Below are positions 20,919 through 31,104 of a stretch of DNA of 64,000 nucleotides, one piece after another. Origin of the DNA: Saccharothrix carnea (GTDB taxonomy: Bacteria; Actinomycetota; Actinomycetes; Mycobacteriales; Pseudonocardiaceae); NCBI RefSeq assembly GCF_003014735.1, contig NZ_PYAX01000012.1, positions 1 through 64,000 of the forward strand, written 5' to 3'. The notes under the pieces are model-generated. The model was not told the DNA's origin. It saw only the letters and a program-made list of their open reading frames with translations, and did no database searches. Position 1 is the first letter of the stretch, and each line of letters begins with the position of its first letter. The position numbers and the translations under genes are program-made.

Positions 20919-23561
20919 TCACAAGCCCAGGCGCCGTCGGACCAGGGTGGCGGTGTGCACGGGTTCGGCGGCCGAGCCGTGGCGGACCTGCGTGCGGCAG
21001 CTGAAGCCGTCCGCGACGACCGCCGTGTCGCCGTCCGCCGACCGCACGGCCGGGAACAGCGCCTGCTCGCCGACCGCCATCGACACCTCGTAGTGCCCGC
21101 GCTCGAACCCGAAGTTGCCCGCCAGCCCGCAGCACCCCTCCAGCACCGACGCGCCAACCCCGGTCTTGGCCAGCAGCTCCCGGTCGGCGTCCAGCCCGAT
21201 CTCCGCGTACTGGTGGCAGTGCGGCTGCACGACCGCCCGCCCACCGCCCGCCACCGGCTCGACCAGCGGCGACACGTGCTCGGCGAACGTGCGCACCGAG
21301 TCGGCCAGCCGCACCACGTCCGGGTCGTCACCCGCGACCTCCAGCGCGTCCGACCGGAGGAACGCCGTGCAGCTGGGCTCCAGCCCCACCACCGGCACGC
21401 CGTCCCGCGTCCACGGCCGCAGCACCCGGGCCGTGCGCCGGACCACCCGCCGCGCCACGCCGAGCTGACCGGTGGAGAACCACGTCAACCCGCAGCACAC
21501 CGCCGACTTCGGCACCTCCACCCCCTGGCCGACGTGCCCGAGCACCGCCGCCGCGTCGAACCCGATACCCGGCTCGAAGTGGTTGGTGAACGTGTCCGGG
21601 AACAGCAGCACCCGCTCACCGCCGCCGGCCGGGGTGAACCGCGACTGGAAGGACCGCACCGGCGTCGGCAGCGGCCGTTGCGGCGCCACGCCGGCGAACC
21701 GCCCCAACCGCGCGGTGAGCCCGTTCACCAGCTTCAGCCGCAGCCACAGCGGCAGCCACCCCATCGAGTAGTGCGCCGCCGGCCGCACCCGTCCCCGGTA
21801 GTGGTGGTGCAGGAACTCCGCCTTGTAGGTGGCCATGTCCACGTCCACCGGGCAGTCCCGCTTGCAGCCCTTGCAGCCCAGGCACAGGTCCAGCGCCTCC
21901 CGGACCTCCTCCGACCGCCACCCGCCGCGCACCACCTGCCCGCCCAGCATCTCGAACAGCAGCCGCGCCCGGCCGCGCGTGGAGTGCTTCTCCTCCTTCG
22001 TCACCCGGTAGCTCGGGCACATCACCCCGCCGGACGTGTTCAGGCACTTGCCCACGCCCACGCACCGCCGCGTCGCCGCCGCCAGGTCACCGCCGTCCGC
22101 GTGCAGCGCGAGCGTGGCCCGCGTCGGGATCACCGGTGGCGCGACCAGCACGCGCAGGTCGGCGTCCAGCTTGAGGGGCGCGACGATCCGGCCGGGGTTC
22201 ATCCGGTTGTCCGGGTCGAACGCCGCCTTGAACCGCCCGAACGCCTCGATCGCGGCCGGCGGGTACATCCGCGGCAGCAGCTCCGACCGCGCCTGCCCGT
22301 CGCCGTGCTCGCCCGACAGCGACCCGCCGTGCGCGACCACCAGGTCCGCCGCGTCGTGGAGGAACGACCGGTGCCCGCGCCGGAAGTCGAAGTCGATCCG
22401 GACGTGCAGGCAACCCTCGCCGTAGTGCCCGTAGGTGATGCCACGCCTGCCGTGCCCGGCCAGCAGCGCGTCGAACTCCCGCAGGTAGGCGCCCAGCCGC
22501 TCGGGCGGCACGGCCGCGTCCTCCCACCCCGACCACGCCTCGCCGCCGTCCGGCATCCGGGTAGCCAGCCCCGCGCCGTCCTCACGCACCCGCCACAGCG
22601 CGCGCTGTCGTGCCGGATCGGTCACCACCACCGAGTGCGGTGCGAGCGCGGCGGCCTGGTGCGCGACGGAGTCCTCCGCCGTCTCCACGAACAGCCAGCT
22701 CCGGCCGCGGGGCAGCAACCGCCACGAGTCGCCCGCCGCCCGGACCAGCTCGGCGTTCAGGCCCTCGATCGTGAGCACGTCCAGCTCGCGCAGGTGCGGC
22801 GCCAGGTCGGCGGCGTCGTACGGGCCCTCGAAGCCGAGCACCGCCAGCACCCGGCGCGGCGGCGCCTCCACCAGCCGCACGGTCGCACCGAGCACGGTCG
22901 CGCACGTGCCCTCCGAGCCCACCAACGCCCTGGTCAGGTCCGGCAGCGCGTCCAACCGGTAGCCCGACACCCGCCGGTCCAGCGCCGGGAACCACGCCGG
23001 GTCCACCTCGGGCAGGTCCAGCGGCGGGGGAGTGCGGGTGTCGAACCGGCGGCCGTCGGCCAGCAGCACGTCGAGCGCGTGCACGTTGTCGCTGGTCTTG
23101 CCCCAGGCAACGGAGTGCGCGCCGCACGCGTCGTTGCCGATCATGCCGCCGAGCGTGCACCGGGAGTGGGTGGACGGGTCGGGCCCGAACACCAGCCCGT
23201 GCGGCCGTGCGGCGTCGTTGAGCCGGTCCAGCACCACCCCGGGCTGCACCACCGCGACCCGCTCGACCGGGTCCACCGAGATCACCCGGTCGAGGTACCG
23301 GGAGAAGTCGATCACCAGCCCCGAACCCGCCGAGTTGCCCGCGATCGACGTGCCCGCGCCCCGGTTGGTGACCGGCACGCCGTGCTCGACCGCCACCGCG
23401 ACCGCCGCGACCACCCCGTCCACCGACCGGGGCCGCACCACGACCTCGGGCACGTGGCGGTAGTTCGACGCGTCGACGGAGTACAGCGCGCGGTCGCCGG
23501 GCCCGGCGAGCACGTCGCCGTCCACCGCGGCCCTGAGTCGTTCGACGAATCCGGTCACCAC
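20919..23561 (-). CDS. FAD-binding and Fe-S oxidoreductase (GlcD/GlcF-type fusion)
   Basis: The product has about 880 residues. The first 450 form an FAD-linked oxidase (VVRPRSVDGVVAAV, the FAD motif NRGAGTSIAGNSAGSGLVIDF, and STHSRCTLGGMIGNDACGAHS). The second half is a ferredoxin/heterodisulfide-reductase-like region with a cysteine cluster CLGCKGCKRDCPVDVD and CCG motifs near the end (SAVCCGLTW, EGCCGLAGNFGFE). Such fusions oxidise 2-hydroxy acids such as D-lactate or glycolate, or related substrates, at the membrane. GTG at 23559-23561 (VVTGFVERL) is preferred; GTG at 23556-23558 and 23574-23576 are alternatives. It is divergent from fabG and has no obvious partner gene. Confidence 0.87.
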   Translation of the reverse strand: MVTGFVERLRAAVDGDVLAGPGDRALYSVDASNYRHVPEVVVRPRSVDGVVAAVAVAVEHGVPVTNRGAGTSIAGNSAGSGLVIDFSRYLDRVISVDPVERVAVVQPGVVLDRLNDAARPHGLVFGPDPSTHSRCTLGGMIGNDACGAHSVAWGKTSDNVHALDVLLADGRRFDTRTPPPLDLPEVDPAWFPALDRRVSGYRLDALPDLTRALVGSEGTCATVLGATVRLVEAPPRRVLAVLGFEGPYDAADLAPHLRELDVLTIEGLNAELVRAAGDSWRLLPRGRSWLFVETAEDSVAHQAAALAPHSVVVTDPARQRALWRVREDGAGLATRMPDGGEAWSGWEDAAVPPERLGAYLREFDALLAGHGRRGITYGHYGEGCLHVRIDFDFRRGHRSFLHDAADLVVAHGGSLSGEHGDGQARSELLPRMYPPAAIEAFGRFKAAFDPDNRMNPGRIVAPLKLDADLRVLVAPPVIPTRATLALHADGGDLAAATRRCVGVGKCLNTSGGVMCPSYRVTKEEKHSTRGRARLLFEMLGGQVVRGGWRSEEVREALDLCLGCKGCKRDCPVDVDMATYKAEFLHHHYRGRVRPAAHYSMGWLPLWLRLKLVNGLTARLGRFAGVAPQRPLPTPVRSFQSRFTPAGGGERVLLFPDTFTNHFEPGIGFDAAAVLGHVGQGVEVPKSAVCCGLTWFSTGQLGVARRVVRRTARVLRPWTRDGVPVVGLEPSCTAFLRSDALEVAGDDPDVVRLADSVRTFAEHVSPLVEPVAGGGRAVVQPHCHQYAEIGLDADRELLAKTGVGASVLEGCCGLAGNFGFERGHYEVSMAVGEQALFPAVRSADGDTAVVADGFSCRTQVRHGSAAEPVHTATLVRRRLGL

Positions 23562-23614
23562 CCGATTGTGATCCACCCCCGGCCAGTGGTGGCGTACTCG
23601 GAGGTAGGAGATAG

Positions 23615-24355
<741 letters not shown>

Positions 24356-24413
24356 ACCGCGCACCACTGGGCCAAGCCACTACCAAGCACAACATCTCGG
24401 AGGACGGGTTTCA

Positions 24414-25181
24414 GTGACGGGACTGCTCGAAGGCAAGCGGCTGCTGGTCACCGGCGTGATCACCGACGCGTCGATCGCCTTCCACGTGGCCAAGGTCGCG
24501 CAGGAGCAGGGCGCCCAGGTCGTGCTCACCGGCTTCGGCCGGATGAGCCTCGTGGAGCGGATCGCCAAGCGCCTGCCGCAGCCTGCGCCGCTGGTCGAGC
24601 TCGACGTGCAGAACCAGGAGCACCTGGACACGCTGGCCGACCGGGTGCGCGAGCACGTGGACGGCCTGGACGGCGTGGTGCACGCGATCGGCTACGCACC
24701 GCCGTCGTGCCTGGGCGCGCCGTTCATGGACGCGCCGTGGGAAGACGTGTCCACCGCCATGCACGTCTCGGCCTACTCCTACAAGGCACTGGTCAAGGCC
24801 ACCCTGCCGCTGATGGGCCCCGGCTCGTCGGTGGTCGGCCTCGACTTCGACGCCCGCCAAGCCTGGCCCGCCTACAACTGGATGGGCCCGGCCAAGGCCG
24901 CGTTCGAGGCGATCAACCGCTACCTGGCCCGCGACCTGGGTCCGCAGGGCATCCGGGTCAACCTGGTCTCGGCCGGCCCGGTGCGCACGATGGCCGCCAA
25001 GTCCATCCCGGGCTTCGCCCAGCTGGAGGCCATGTGGGGCGAGAAGGCCCCGCTGGGCTGGAACGTGGACGACCCCGAGCCGGTCGCCAAGTCGGTGTGC
25101 GGACTGCTGTCCGACTGGTTCCCGGCCACGACCGGCTCCATGGTGTTCGTCGACGGCGGCGTGCACTTCCTGGGCCTGTAA
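24414..25181 (+). CDS. inhA: Enoyl-ACP reductase, InhA type
   Basis: The 255-residue product begins with [23 protein letters not shown], the FabI/InhA variant of the NADH motif, and has the active-site region [20 protein letters not shown]. It reduces the enoyl-ACP double bond in FAS-II and is the family that includes the isoniazid target. GTG at 24414 has GGAGGA at 24399-24404. The fabG-inhA-hemH order is that of mycobacteria. Whether the host makes mycolic acids cannot be judged here. Confidence 0.95.
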   Translation: MTGLLEGKRLLVTGVITDASIAFHVAKVAQEQGAQVVLTGFGRMSLVERIAKRLPQPAPLVELDVQNQEHLDTLADRVREHVDGLDGVVHAIGYAPPSCLGAPFMDAPWEDVSTAMHVSAYSYKALVKATLPLMGPGSSVVGLDFDARQAWPAYNWMGPAKAAFEAINRYLARDLGPQGIRVNLVSAGPVRTMAAKSIPGFAQLEAMWGEKAPLGWNVDDPEPVAKSVCGLLSDWFPATTGSMVFVDGGVHFLGL

Positions 25182-25185
25182 CCGC

Positions 25186-25388
25186 CCGACTCGCGCCCTT
25201 CGCCTCCGGCAGCCGACTCGCACCCTTGCCCTGGGTAGCCGACTCGCGCCGATTTTACCTGGGGTTCGGGTGCTTTAGGCTGGTCGAAGCCGGGCAGGCT
25301 TGGCGGGCGCTTCATCCGCCGGGCCTGCCCGGCTTTGGCCTGCCTGGAGTACTCGTAAGGGGCCCCATGTCAAATCGACGCGAGTCGG
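25186..25388. repeat. Repeated CCGACTCGC elements after inhA
   Basis: The 319-bp gap between inhA and hemH holds three direct copies of CCGACTCGC at 25186, 25213 and 25239 (periods 27 and 26 bp, with partly similar spacers containing CCCTT). One inverted copy is at 25380-25388. No gene is evident. The function is unknown. Confidence 0.6.
25287..25335 (+). terminator. Large hairpin, probable terminator of fabG-inhA
   Basis: AAGCCGGGCAGGC (25287-25299) pairs perfectly with GCCTGCCCGGCTT (25323-25335). Inside, GGCGG (25302-25306) pairs with CCGCC (25316-25320). The 3' arm runs into TTT. Confidence 0.65.
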
Positions 25389-25390
25389 CG

Positions 25391-25418
25391 GTCGCTCATC
25401 AACCGTCGCTCATCAACC
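25391..25418. repeat. 14-bp tandem duplication upstream of hemH
   Basis: GTCGCTCATCAACC occurs twice in tandem, followed by the partial GTCGC. It ends 82 bp before the hemH start and may be a promoter duplication or chance slippage. Confidence 0.7.
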
Positions 25419-25500
25419 GTCGCGCACTCGGTTTCGACGTGGTTCCGATCACGGCCGACCCGGTTGTGCGGCCGTCGACCGGCGGCGCGAGGATGTCCGG

Positions 25501-26523
25501 GTGAGTTACGACGCGCTGCTCTGGCTGTCCTTCGGCGGACCGGAAGGACCCGAGGACGTCCGCCCCTTCCTCGAGAACGTGACCCGCGGCCGGGGCGTCC
25601 CGCCCGAGCGGTTGGACGAGGTCGAGCAGCACTACCAGCACTTCGGTGGCGTGTCCCCGATCAACGCCCTCAACCGCGCCGCCATCGACGCCGTGCGCGG
25701 CCTGGTCGACCTGCCGATCTACTTCGGCAACCGCAACTGGCACCCGATGGTCGAGGACACGCTGGCCGAGATGAAGGCCGCCGGCGTCAAGCGCGCCTTG
25801 GTCTTCCCGACCAGCGCCTACGGCGGCTACTCGGCGTGCCGGCAGTACGACGAGGACATCCTACGTGCCCGCGCGGCCGTGGAGGACGCGCCCGAGTTGG
25901 TCAAGCTGCGCCAGTTCTTCGACCACCCGCTGTTCGTGGAGTCGTTCGCGGACGCCGTGCGCGCCGCCGCGGCCTCGTTGCCCGGCGACGACTACCGGGT
26001 GGTGTTCACCGCGCACTCGGTGCCGGTGTCGGCGGACAAGGCCGCCGGGCCGCCCGAGGACGGCGGTCACCTCTACTCCCGGCAGGTCGCGGAGGCGTCC
26101 CGGCTGGTGGCGGAGGCGGTCGGGGTGGCCGACCACGACGTGGTGTGGCAGTCGCGGTCCGGGCCGCCGCAGGTGCCGTGGCTGGAGCCGGACATCGTGG
26201 ACCACCTCGACACCCTCTACGACAAGGGTGTGCGCAACGTGGTGGTGTGCCCGATCGGGTTCGTCAGCGATCACCTGGAAGTGGTGTGGGATCTCGACAC
26301 CGAGGCCCGTGAGCGCGCTCAGGAGTTGGGCATGGGCTTCGCCCGCGCGGCCACGCCCAACGACGACCCCAGGTTCGCCCGACTGGTGGCGGAACTCGTC
26401 GCCGAGCACGTGGCGGACGCGCCGGTGCGCAAGCTGTCGGACTTCCCGGCGGCGGGCTGCACGGTCGACGGCGCGTTCTGCGCCACCCGGTGCTGCGAGC
26501 CCGTGAAACGGCCCGGCCGATGA
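25501..26523 (+). CDS. hemH: Ferrochelatase (actinobacterial, coproporphyrin type)
   Basis: The 340-residue protein begins [25 protein letters not shown], the ferrochelatase N-terminus. It has the metal-site motif FTAHSVPVS and ends with a cysteine cluster ([14 protein letters not shown]) that matches the C-terminal [2Fe-2S] ligands known in actinobacterial enzymes. In actinobacteria the family inserts iron into coproporphyrin III rather than protoporphyrin; that is family knowledge. GTG at 25501 gives the family length. The next gene overlaps by four bases. Confidence 0.94.
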   Translation: MSYDALLWLSFGGPEGPEDVRPFLENVTRGRGVPPERLDEVEQHYQHFGGVSPINALNRAAIDAVRGLVDLPIYFGNRNWHPMVEDTLAEMKAAGVKRALVFPTSAYGGYSACRQYDEDILRARAAVEDAPELVKLRQFFDHPLFVESFADAVRAAAASLPGDDYRVVFTAHSVPVSADKAAGPPEDGGHLYSRQVAEASRLVAEAVGVADHDVVWQSRSGPPQVPWLEPDIVDHLDTLYDKGVRNVVVCPIGFVSDHLEVVWDLDTEARERAQELGMGFARAATPNDDPRFARLVAELVAEHVADAPVRKLSDFPAAGCTVDGAFCATRCCEPVKRPGR

Positions 26524-26993
26524 GCGTCGACTTCAGCTGGTCGCCCCGCCCGGCCGACTGGCGTGACGCGCTGCGCATCGCCGTGCCGCTGTACCGGTGG
26601 GCGCCGTGGTTCGCCGCGGCGCTCGGCGTGCTCGGCGTCGTCGTGCTGGTGATGGACATGACGTGGGCGGGCGTGTTCGGGCTCGTGCTCGCTGTGATCA
26701 TCATCGCACTCGTCCCGGTGGGCACCGCGGTGAACTTCCACAACCACCCCCTCGCGGCCAAGGCGGTGACCGGCACGGCGGACGCGCACTCGCTGCGGAT
26801 GTCGGTCGGCGAGGCCGCCCGCAGCGAGCTGAACTGGGCGGAGCTGCCCGGCTGGGTGGAGACGGCGCGCGGTTTCGTGCTGCGGACCGGCACGACCGCC
26901 GTCTACGCCGTGCCGCACCGCGCGTTCGCCGACGCCGAAGCGGTCGAGGAGTTCCGGTCCCTGCTGGTGGAACACGTCGGCCCGGCGTCCTGA
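26520..26993 (+). CDS. Small membrane protein with YcxB-like C-terminal domain
   Basis: The 157-residue protein has two adjacent membrane segments (about residues 25-70) and a cytoplasmic domain. That domain contains [36 protein letters not shown] and ends in a short helix, a pattern seen in YcxB-like proteins. Its function is unknown. It is translationally coupled to hemH by an ATGA overlap. Confidence 0.7.
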   Translation: MSVDFSWSPRPADWRDALRIAVPLYRWAPWFAAALGVLGVVVLVMDMTWAGVFGLVLAVIIIALVPVGTAVNFHNHPLAAKAVTGTADAHSLRMSVGEAARSELNWAELPGWVETARGFVLRTGTTAVYAVPHRAFADAEAVEEFRSLLVEHVGPAS

Positions 26994-27026
26994 GCTGTCG
27001 CCGGTGCCCGCGTACCCTCGGTAGGC

Positions 27027-27824
27027 GTGTCTTGTGCGAGTGCGACGCTGGTCGTCTGGACGTCAGCCTGGCTGCATGGTGCGGCCGCGGCCGACGACGT
27101 CCTCGACGCCTTGGGGTTCTGGGCCGGGCTGCACGAAGTGGTGGCCGATGACGACGGCACCGCGACGGCGCTCGACCTGCCCGGCCCCGACGAGGCCCCG
27201 GTAGGCCCCGCGCTGCTGCTGGCGTCGCTGCGCCGCGCTTCCGCGACCACGGCCCGCCTGGTCATCCCGGTGCCCGGTGACGTGCGCGGGCTGGGCGCGA
27301 ACGGGCCGCTGGGCAAGTCGGCGTTGCGCGCGGGCGAGGCCGCCGTGCTGCCCGAGGTGGGCGTGGGGCTGGTGCCGAAGCTGGTGGCGGACGGCGTCCT
27401 GCGGTGGACCGTGTTCGACCTGCCGACCGCGCCCGCCGGCGAGCACGTGCCGATCGGCGAGGCCGAGCACGGCCTGTCGTCGGCGATGCGGGAGGCGGCC
27501 ACCGCGCTGGTGACGCTGGACGTGGCGCGGCACCGGCCCAACGTGCGGGCCGAGATCGCCGCGCTGTCCGCGGAGCACTCGGCGGTGGAGTGGCCCGCCG
27601 GGATGCCGTCCCGCTCGCTGCGGGTGCTCCAGCGCGCCGCCGAGGTCGCCGCGATCCTCACCGTGGCGGCGTCCGACGCACCGGGCGGGGCCGTGTCGGC
27701 GACCGCGACGAGGGCCAGGGACGAGGCGCTGCGGCCGTTGTCCGAGGCCGTCCGGCGGGCCCGGCTCGCGGCCGTGGACGAAGCCGTCCGGGTCCTTTCG
27801 GATCAGGGCGCCGGCCGCCATTAG
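27027..27824 (+). CDS. Conserved hypothetical protein
   Basis: The 265-residue protein is Ala-rich and mostly helical towards the C-terminus, without signal peptide, membrane segment or a catalytic motif I can recognise. It starts at GTG 27027, 33 bp behind the YcxB-like gene, so it may belong to the hemH transcript. Codon use matches its neighbours and there is no frameshift, so it looks like a real gene. Confidence 0.72.
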   Translation: MSCASATLVVWTSAWLHGAAAADDVLDALGFWAGLHEVVADDDGTATALDLPGPDEAPVGPALLLASLRRASATTARLVIPVPGDVRGLGANGPLGKSALRAGEAAVLPEVGVGLVPKLVADGVLRWTVFDLPTAPAGEHVPIGEAEHGLSSAMREAATALVTLDVARHRPNVRAEIAALSAEHSAVEWPAGMPSRSLRVLQRAAEVAAILTVAASDAPGGAVSATATRARDEALRPLSEAVRRARLAAVDEAVRVLSDQGAGRH

Positions 27825-27836
27825 GCGGCAGTCGCC

Positions 27837-27850
27837 GTCGAATATTCGAC
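27837..27850. promoter_or_regulatory. Perfect palindrome GTCGAATATTCGAC, copy 1
   Basis: This 14-bp perfect palindrome begins 12 bp after a stop codon. An identical copy starts 65 bp downstream. Similarity extends leftward (GCAG-x-C-x-C in both). Such a pair looks like a two-site operator, but no regulator can be named. Confidence 0.6.
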
Positions 27851-27901
27851 AGCTATTCGGTGATCTTCGAAATCGCCTGTTCTTCGACGATCGCAGACCC
27901 A

Positions 27902-27915
27902 GTCGAATATTCGAC
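27902..27915. promoter_or_regulatory. Perfect palindrome GTCGAATATTCGAC, copy 2
   Basis: This copy is identical to the one at 27837. It lies 338 bp before the CBM2-GH6 start, in a 428-bp intergenic region (27825-28252) that holds these two palindromes, two CebR boxes and no gene. Confidence 0.6.
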
Positions 27916-28148
27916 GCCGAACTTACTCCCGAACCGTGCGGGCAATCGGCTGAACAGGTGATCCGGACGGCGGCCGTTCGCGCTCCGAATCGATTCGGTC
28001 GGAACTCGAAGTGGCAATCCCATCGGCGGCTGAAGTAAGGTAAGCGCAGGTCAGCGGCCCTGGCGCAGGGTACGTGCCCGGGTATAGCCGCGGATTATGT
28101 CCAGGTCAACCCCTCGTCAACACGAGGTGTCGTGCGTTACGGTACGTC

Positions 28149-28162
28149 TGGGAGCGCTCCCA
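28149..28162. promoter_or_regulatory. CebR/CelR operator, upstream of CBM2-GH6
   Basis: This is a perfect TGGGAGCGCTCCCA, 60 bp upstream (centre to centre) of a second perfect copy. Confidence 0.93.
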
Positions 28163-28208
28163 GGAAGCTGTTTCGGTCTCGCGTCGAATCCCGATTCGGC
28201 GAAATCGC

Positions 28209-28222
28209 TGGGAGCGCTCCCA
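28209..28222. promoter_or_regulatory. CebR/CelR operator, proximal to CBM2-GH6
   Basis: This is a perfect TGGGAGCGCTCCCA ending 30 bp before the ATG. With the copy at 28149 it would allow tight repression by two bound dimers. Confidence 0.93.
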
Positions 28223-28252
28223 GATGGCGGGTTGCTCGCAAGGAGGCGATGC

Positions 28253-30076
28253 ATGAGTCTGCGCACGTTCGTACGTTCCCGGAAACTGACCGGGGCATTG
28301 GCGGTGACCTCGGTGGCGGCCCTGTCCGTGGCCGGGGTGGTGGCTTCGACGGCCACCGCCAACGCTGCCGCCGGTTGTCGGGTTTCGTACCAGATCAGTA
28401 GCCAGTGGCAAGGCGGATTCGGCGCCAATGTCACGGTCACCAACCTCGGTGACGCCATTTCCGGCGGTTGGACGCTGGAGTGGGACTTCGCCGCCGGCCA
28501 GCGGGTCCAGCAGGGTTGGAACGGCACGTTCTCCCAGTCCGGGAGCCGCGTGACGGTCCGCAACCCCTCTTGGGCCGGCAACCTCGGCACCGGCGCGTCG
28601 GTGACGCCCGGCTTCAACGGTTCGTGGACCGGGTCCAACCCGGCCCCGACGCAGTTCCGGTTGAACGGCACGGTGTGCACGGGGTCGGTCGACACGACGA
28701 CCACGACCACCACGACCACGACCACGACCACCACCACGTCGACGACGACCACCACGACCACGACGGGCAACAACCCGGGTGGTCCGAAGGTCGACAACCC
28801 GTACGTGGGCGCGGGCGTGTACGTGAACCCGCAGTGGTCGGCTCGCGCCGCCGCCGAGCCGGGTGGCTCGCGGATCGCGAACCAGCCGACCGGTGTGTGG
28901 CTGGACCGGATCAGCGCGATCGCCGGCAACGGCTCGCCGACGACCGGTTTCATGGGTCTGGCGGACCACCTGAACGAGGCCGAGAAGCAGCGCGCGGCGC
29001 GTGCGGACGGTCAGCTGGTCTTCCAGTTCGTCGTCTACAACCTGCCCGGCCGCGACTGCGCCGCGCTGGCCTCGAACGGTGAGCTGAAGGCCGACGAGAT
29101 CGGCCGTTACAAGACCGAGTACATCGACCCGATCGTGAGCATCGTCTCGCGGCCGGAGTACTCGAAGCTGCGCATCGTCCCGGTCATCGAGATCGACTCG
29201 CTGCCGAACCTGGTGACCAACGTGTCGCCGCGTCCGACCGCTGTGGCGAACTGCGACACGATGAAGGCGAACGGGAACTACGTCGAGGGTGTCTCGTACG
29301 CCGTCGGCAAGCTCGGTGCCATCCCGAACGTCTACAACTACATCGACTCCGGCCACCACGGCTGGATCGGTTGGGGTGACACGGTTCCCGAGTACGACAA
29401 CTTCTACGCCGCCGCCAAGCAGTTCGCGGCCATCCTGGGCAAGAACGGCGCCACCAAGGACAAGGTCCACGGCTTCATCACCAACACCGCGAACTACTCC
29501 GCGCTGGAGGAGCCGTTCTGGACGGTCGACGACGTCGTCGGTGGCCGCCCGGTCAAGGAGCAGGCGAAGTGGGTCGACTGGAACGACTTCAACGGTGAGC
29601 TGGGCTTCGCCACCGGCATGCGTGCCGAGCTGGTCAAGCAGGGCTTCGACAGCGGCATCGGCATGCTGATCGACACCTCGCGCAACGGCTGGGGTGGCCC
29701 GAACCGGCCCACCGCCAAGTCGACCGCGACCACCGCGGACGCCTACGTGAACGAGTCGCGCATCGACCGCCGCGCCCAGAAGGGCAACTGGTGCAACCAG
29801 GCCGGTGCCGGTCTCGGCGAGCGTCCGAAGGCCGCGCCGAAGCCGAACATCGACGCCTACGTCTGGATCAAGCCGCCGGGTGAGTCCGACGGTGCGAGCA
29901 AGGAGATCCCGAACACCGAGGGCAAGGGCTTCGACCGCATGTGCGACCCGACCTACATGGGCAACGTGCGCAACGGCAACAACCCGTCGGGTGCTCTCGC
30001 CGACGCGCCGCTGTCGGGCCACTGGTTCTCGGCCCAGTTCCAGGAGCTCATGCGCAACGCCTACCCGGCGCTGTGA
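28253..30076 (+). CDS. Secreted CBM2-GH6 cellobiohydrolase
   Basis: The 607-residue product has a signal peptide (about 1-40), a CBM2 (about 41-142) that closely resembles the one on GH48 (SSQWQGGFGANVTVTN, FNGSWTGSN), a threonine linker (148-171) and a GH6 domain to the end. Asp365 in the YIDSGHHGWIGWGD motif is the expected general acid. Long loop regions, as in exo-acting GH6 enzymes such as Thermobifida Cel6B, suggest non-reducing-end processive action, complementary to GH48. AAGGAGG at 28240-28246 supports the ATG at 28253. It is isolated from the main cellulase block by 19 kb but shares its CebR control. Confidence 0.95.
   Translation: MSLRTFVRSRKLTGALAVTSVAALSVAGVVASTATANAAAGCRVSYQISSQWQGGFGANVTVTNLGDAISGGWTLEWDFAAGQRVQQGWNGTFSQSGSRVTVRNPSWAGNLGTGASVTPGFNGSWTGSNPAPTQFRLNGTVCTGSVDTTTTTTTTTTTTTTTSTTTTTTTTGNNPGGPKVDNPYVGAGVYVNPQWSARAAAEPGGSRIANQPTGVWLDRISAIAGNGSPTTGFMGLADHLNEAEKQRAARADGQLVFQFVVYNLPGRDCAALASNGELKADEIGRYKTEYIDPIVSIVSRPEYSKLRIVPVIEIDSLPNLVTNVSPRPTAVANCDTMKANGNYVEGVSYAVGKLGAIPNVYNYIDSGHHGWIGWGDTVPEYDNFYAAAKQFAAILGKNGATKDKVHGFITNTANYSALEEPFWTVDDVVGGRPVKEQAKWVDWNDFNGELGFATGMRAELVKQGFDSGIGMLIDTSRNGWGGPNRPTAKSTATTADAYVNESRIDRRAQKGNWCNQAGAGLGERPKAAPKPNIDAYVWIKPPGESDGASKEIPNTEGKGFDRMCDPTYMGNVRNGNNPSGALADAPLSGHWFSAQFQELMRNAYPAL
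28694..28765 (+). repeat. ACN-codon repeat encoding a Thr linker
   Basis: Twenty-four codons encode 15 Thr, one Ser and 8 Thr between the CBM2 and the GH6 domain. It has the same codon pattern as the linker at 2498. Confidence 0.9.
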
Positions 30077-30124
30077 CATCGGGTGACTGGCACGACCGGC
30101 AAAACAACTGAATAACTCTGCACA

Positions 30125-30170
30125 CCCGTGGGCGGCGTCCTTCCCGGACGTCGCCCACGGGCATTTATTC
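30125..30170 (+). terminator. Terminator after CBM2-GH6
   Basis: CCCGTGGGCGGCGTCC (30125-30140) pairs with GGACGTCGCCCACGGG (30146-30161) with one G-U pair, followed by the T-rich CATTTATTCG. Confidence 0.88.
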
Positions 30171-30190
30171 GTTTGTGGTCGCCCTTTAAC

Positions 30191-31060
30191 GTGGCACTGG
30201 TGGACATCGACGAGATCACCGCGCGGTTGGCGCTCCGGTTCGGCCCTTCGGTGGCCGGGTGGTGCGAGCGGGTACCGGACCAGGCGGCGCGGGCCGCCGA
30301 GCGCTGGGGGTTGGCGTTGGACGGGATGACGCCGCAGGGCGCCTCCTCGGTGGTGATCGCCTGCACGCTCCCGGACGGCGGGCAGGCGGTGCTCAAGCTC
30401 AGCCCCGACACCGTCTTCCTGGCCGGGCAAGCGGCGGCGCTGCGCTCGCTCGCCCCTTCCGGACGGGTGCCGGAGGTGCTCGCGCAGGACGAGGGCGTGG
30501 TGTTGATGGCGGCGGTGCTGCCCGGCACGATGGCCGACGAGCTGCCCGTCCCGCCTTCGGCGCGGGAGTGGGCCGAGCTGGTGGCGGCGCTGCACGTGGT
30601 GTCCGACCCGGACGGCGGCCTGGACCTGCGCGAACGGTGCGAGGAGTCCTACGCCCGCATCGGCCGCCGGCTGGCCGACCCCGCCGTCGCCGCGCACGTC
30701 ACGCAGGCCGTGTGGGACCGCGCCCTCGACCGCTGCCGCGCCCTGCTCGACACCCAACCGCGCGTGCTGCTGCACGGCGACCTGCACCTGGGCAACGTTC
30801 TGGACGGCGGTCCGCGGCGCGGCCTGGTGGCGATCGACCCGAGGCCGTGCGTAGGCGACCCGTGCTACGACGTGGTCGACTACGTGCTGGAAGCCGCGGG
30901 CCGCGAGGGCGTGGCCGAACGCGGCGCACTGGTCGCCGAGGTGACCGGCCTCGACCCCGACCGCCTGCACGAGTGGTGCCGGGCGCTGGCCCCGATGATC
31001 GCCGTCTCGCGCCTGGACGACGACGCGGCCCGAACCGAACTGCTCGCCCTGGCCCGCTGA
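30191..31060 (+). CDS. Small-molecule phosphotransferase of the APH(6)/hydroxyurea kinase family
   Basis: The 289-residue protein has the aminoglycoside-phosphotransferase catalytic loop VLLHGDLHLGNVL and the metal-binding AIDPRPCVGDPCYDVVDYVL, in the form typical of the streptomycin 6-kinase / hydroxyurea kinase family (PF04655). It would transfer phosphate from ATP to a small hydroxylated compound. The substrate cannot be told, and this family includes many genes of unknown role. GTG at 30191 is chosen because the frame upstream lies within the terminator; GTG at 30200 is also possible. It stands alone. Confidence 0.82.
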   Translation: MALVDIDEITARLALRFGPSVAGWCERVPDQAARAAERWGLALDGMTPQGASSVVIACTLPDGGQAVLKLSPDTVFLAGQAAALRSLAPSGRVPEVLAQDEGVVLMAAVLPGTMADELPVPPSAREWAELVAALHVVSDPDGGLDLRERCEESYARIGRRLADPAVAAHVTQAVWDRALDRCRALLDTQPRVLLHGDLHLGNVLDGGPRRGLVAIDPRPCVGDPCYDVVDYVLEAAGREGVAERGALVAEVTGLDPDRLHEWCRALAPMIAVSRLDDDAARTELLALAR

Positions 31061-31100
31061 CCCGCCGCCGCGACCGCTGGCCCGCCGCCGCGACCGCTGG
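31061..31100. repeat. 20-bp tandem duplication
   Basis: CCCGCCGCCGCGACCGCTGG occurs twice head to tail directly after the phosphotransferase stop, followed by the start of a third unit. It adjoins the dispersed repeat at 31105. Confidence 0.85.
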
Positions 31101-31104
31101 CCCG

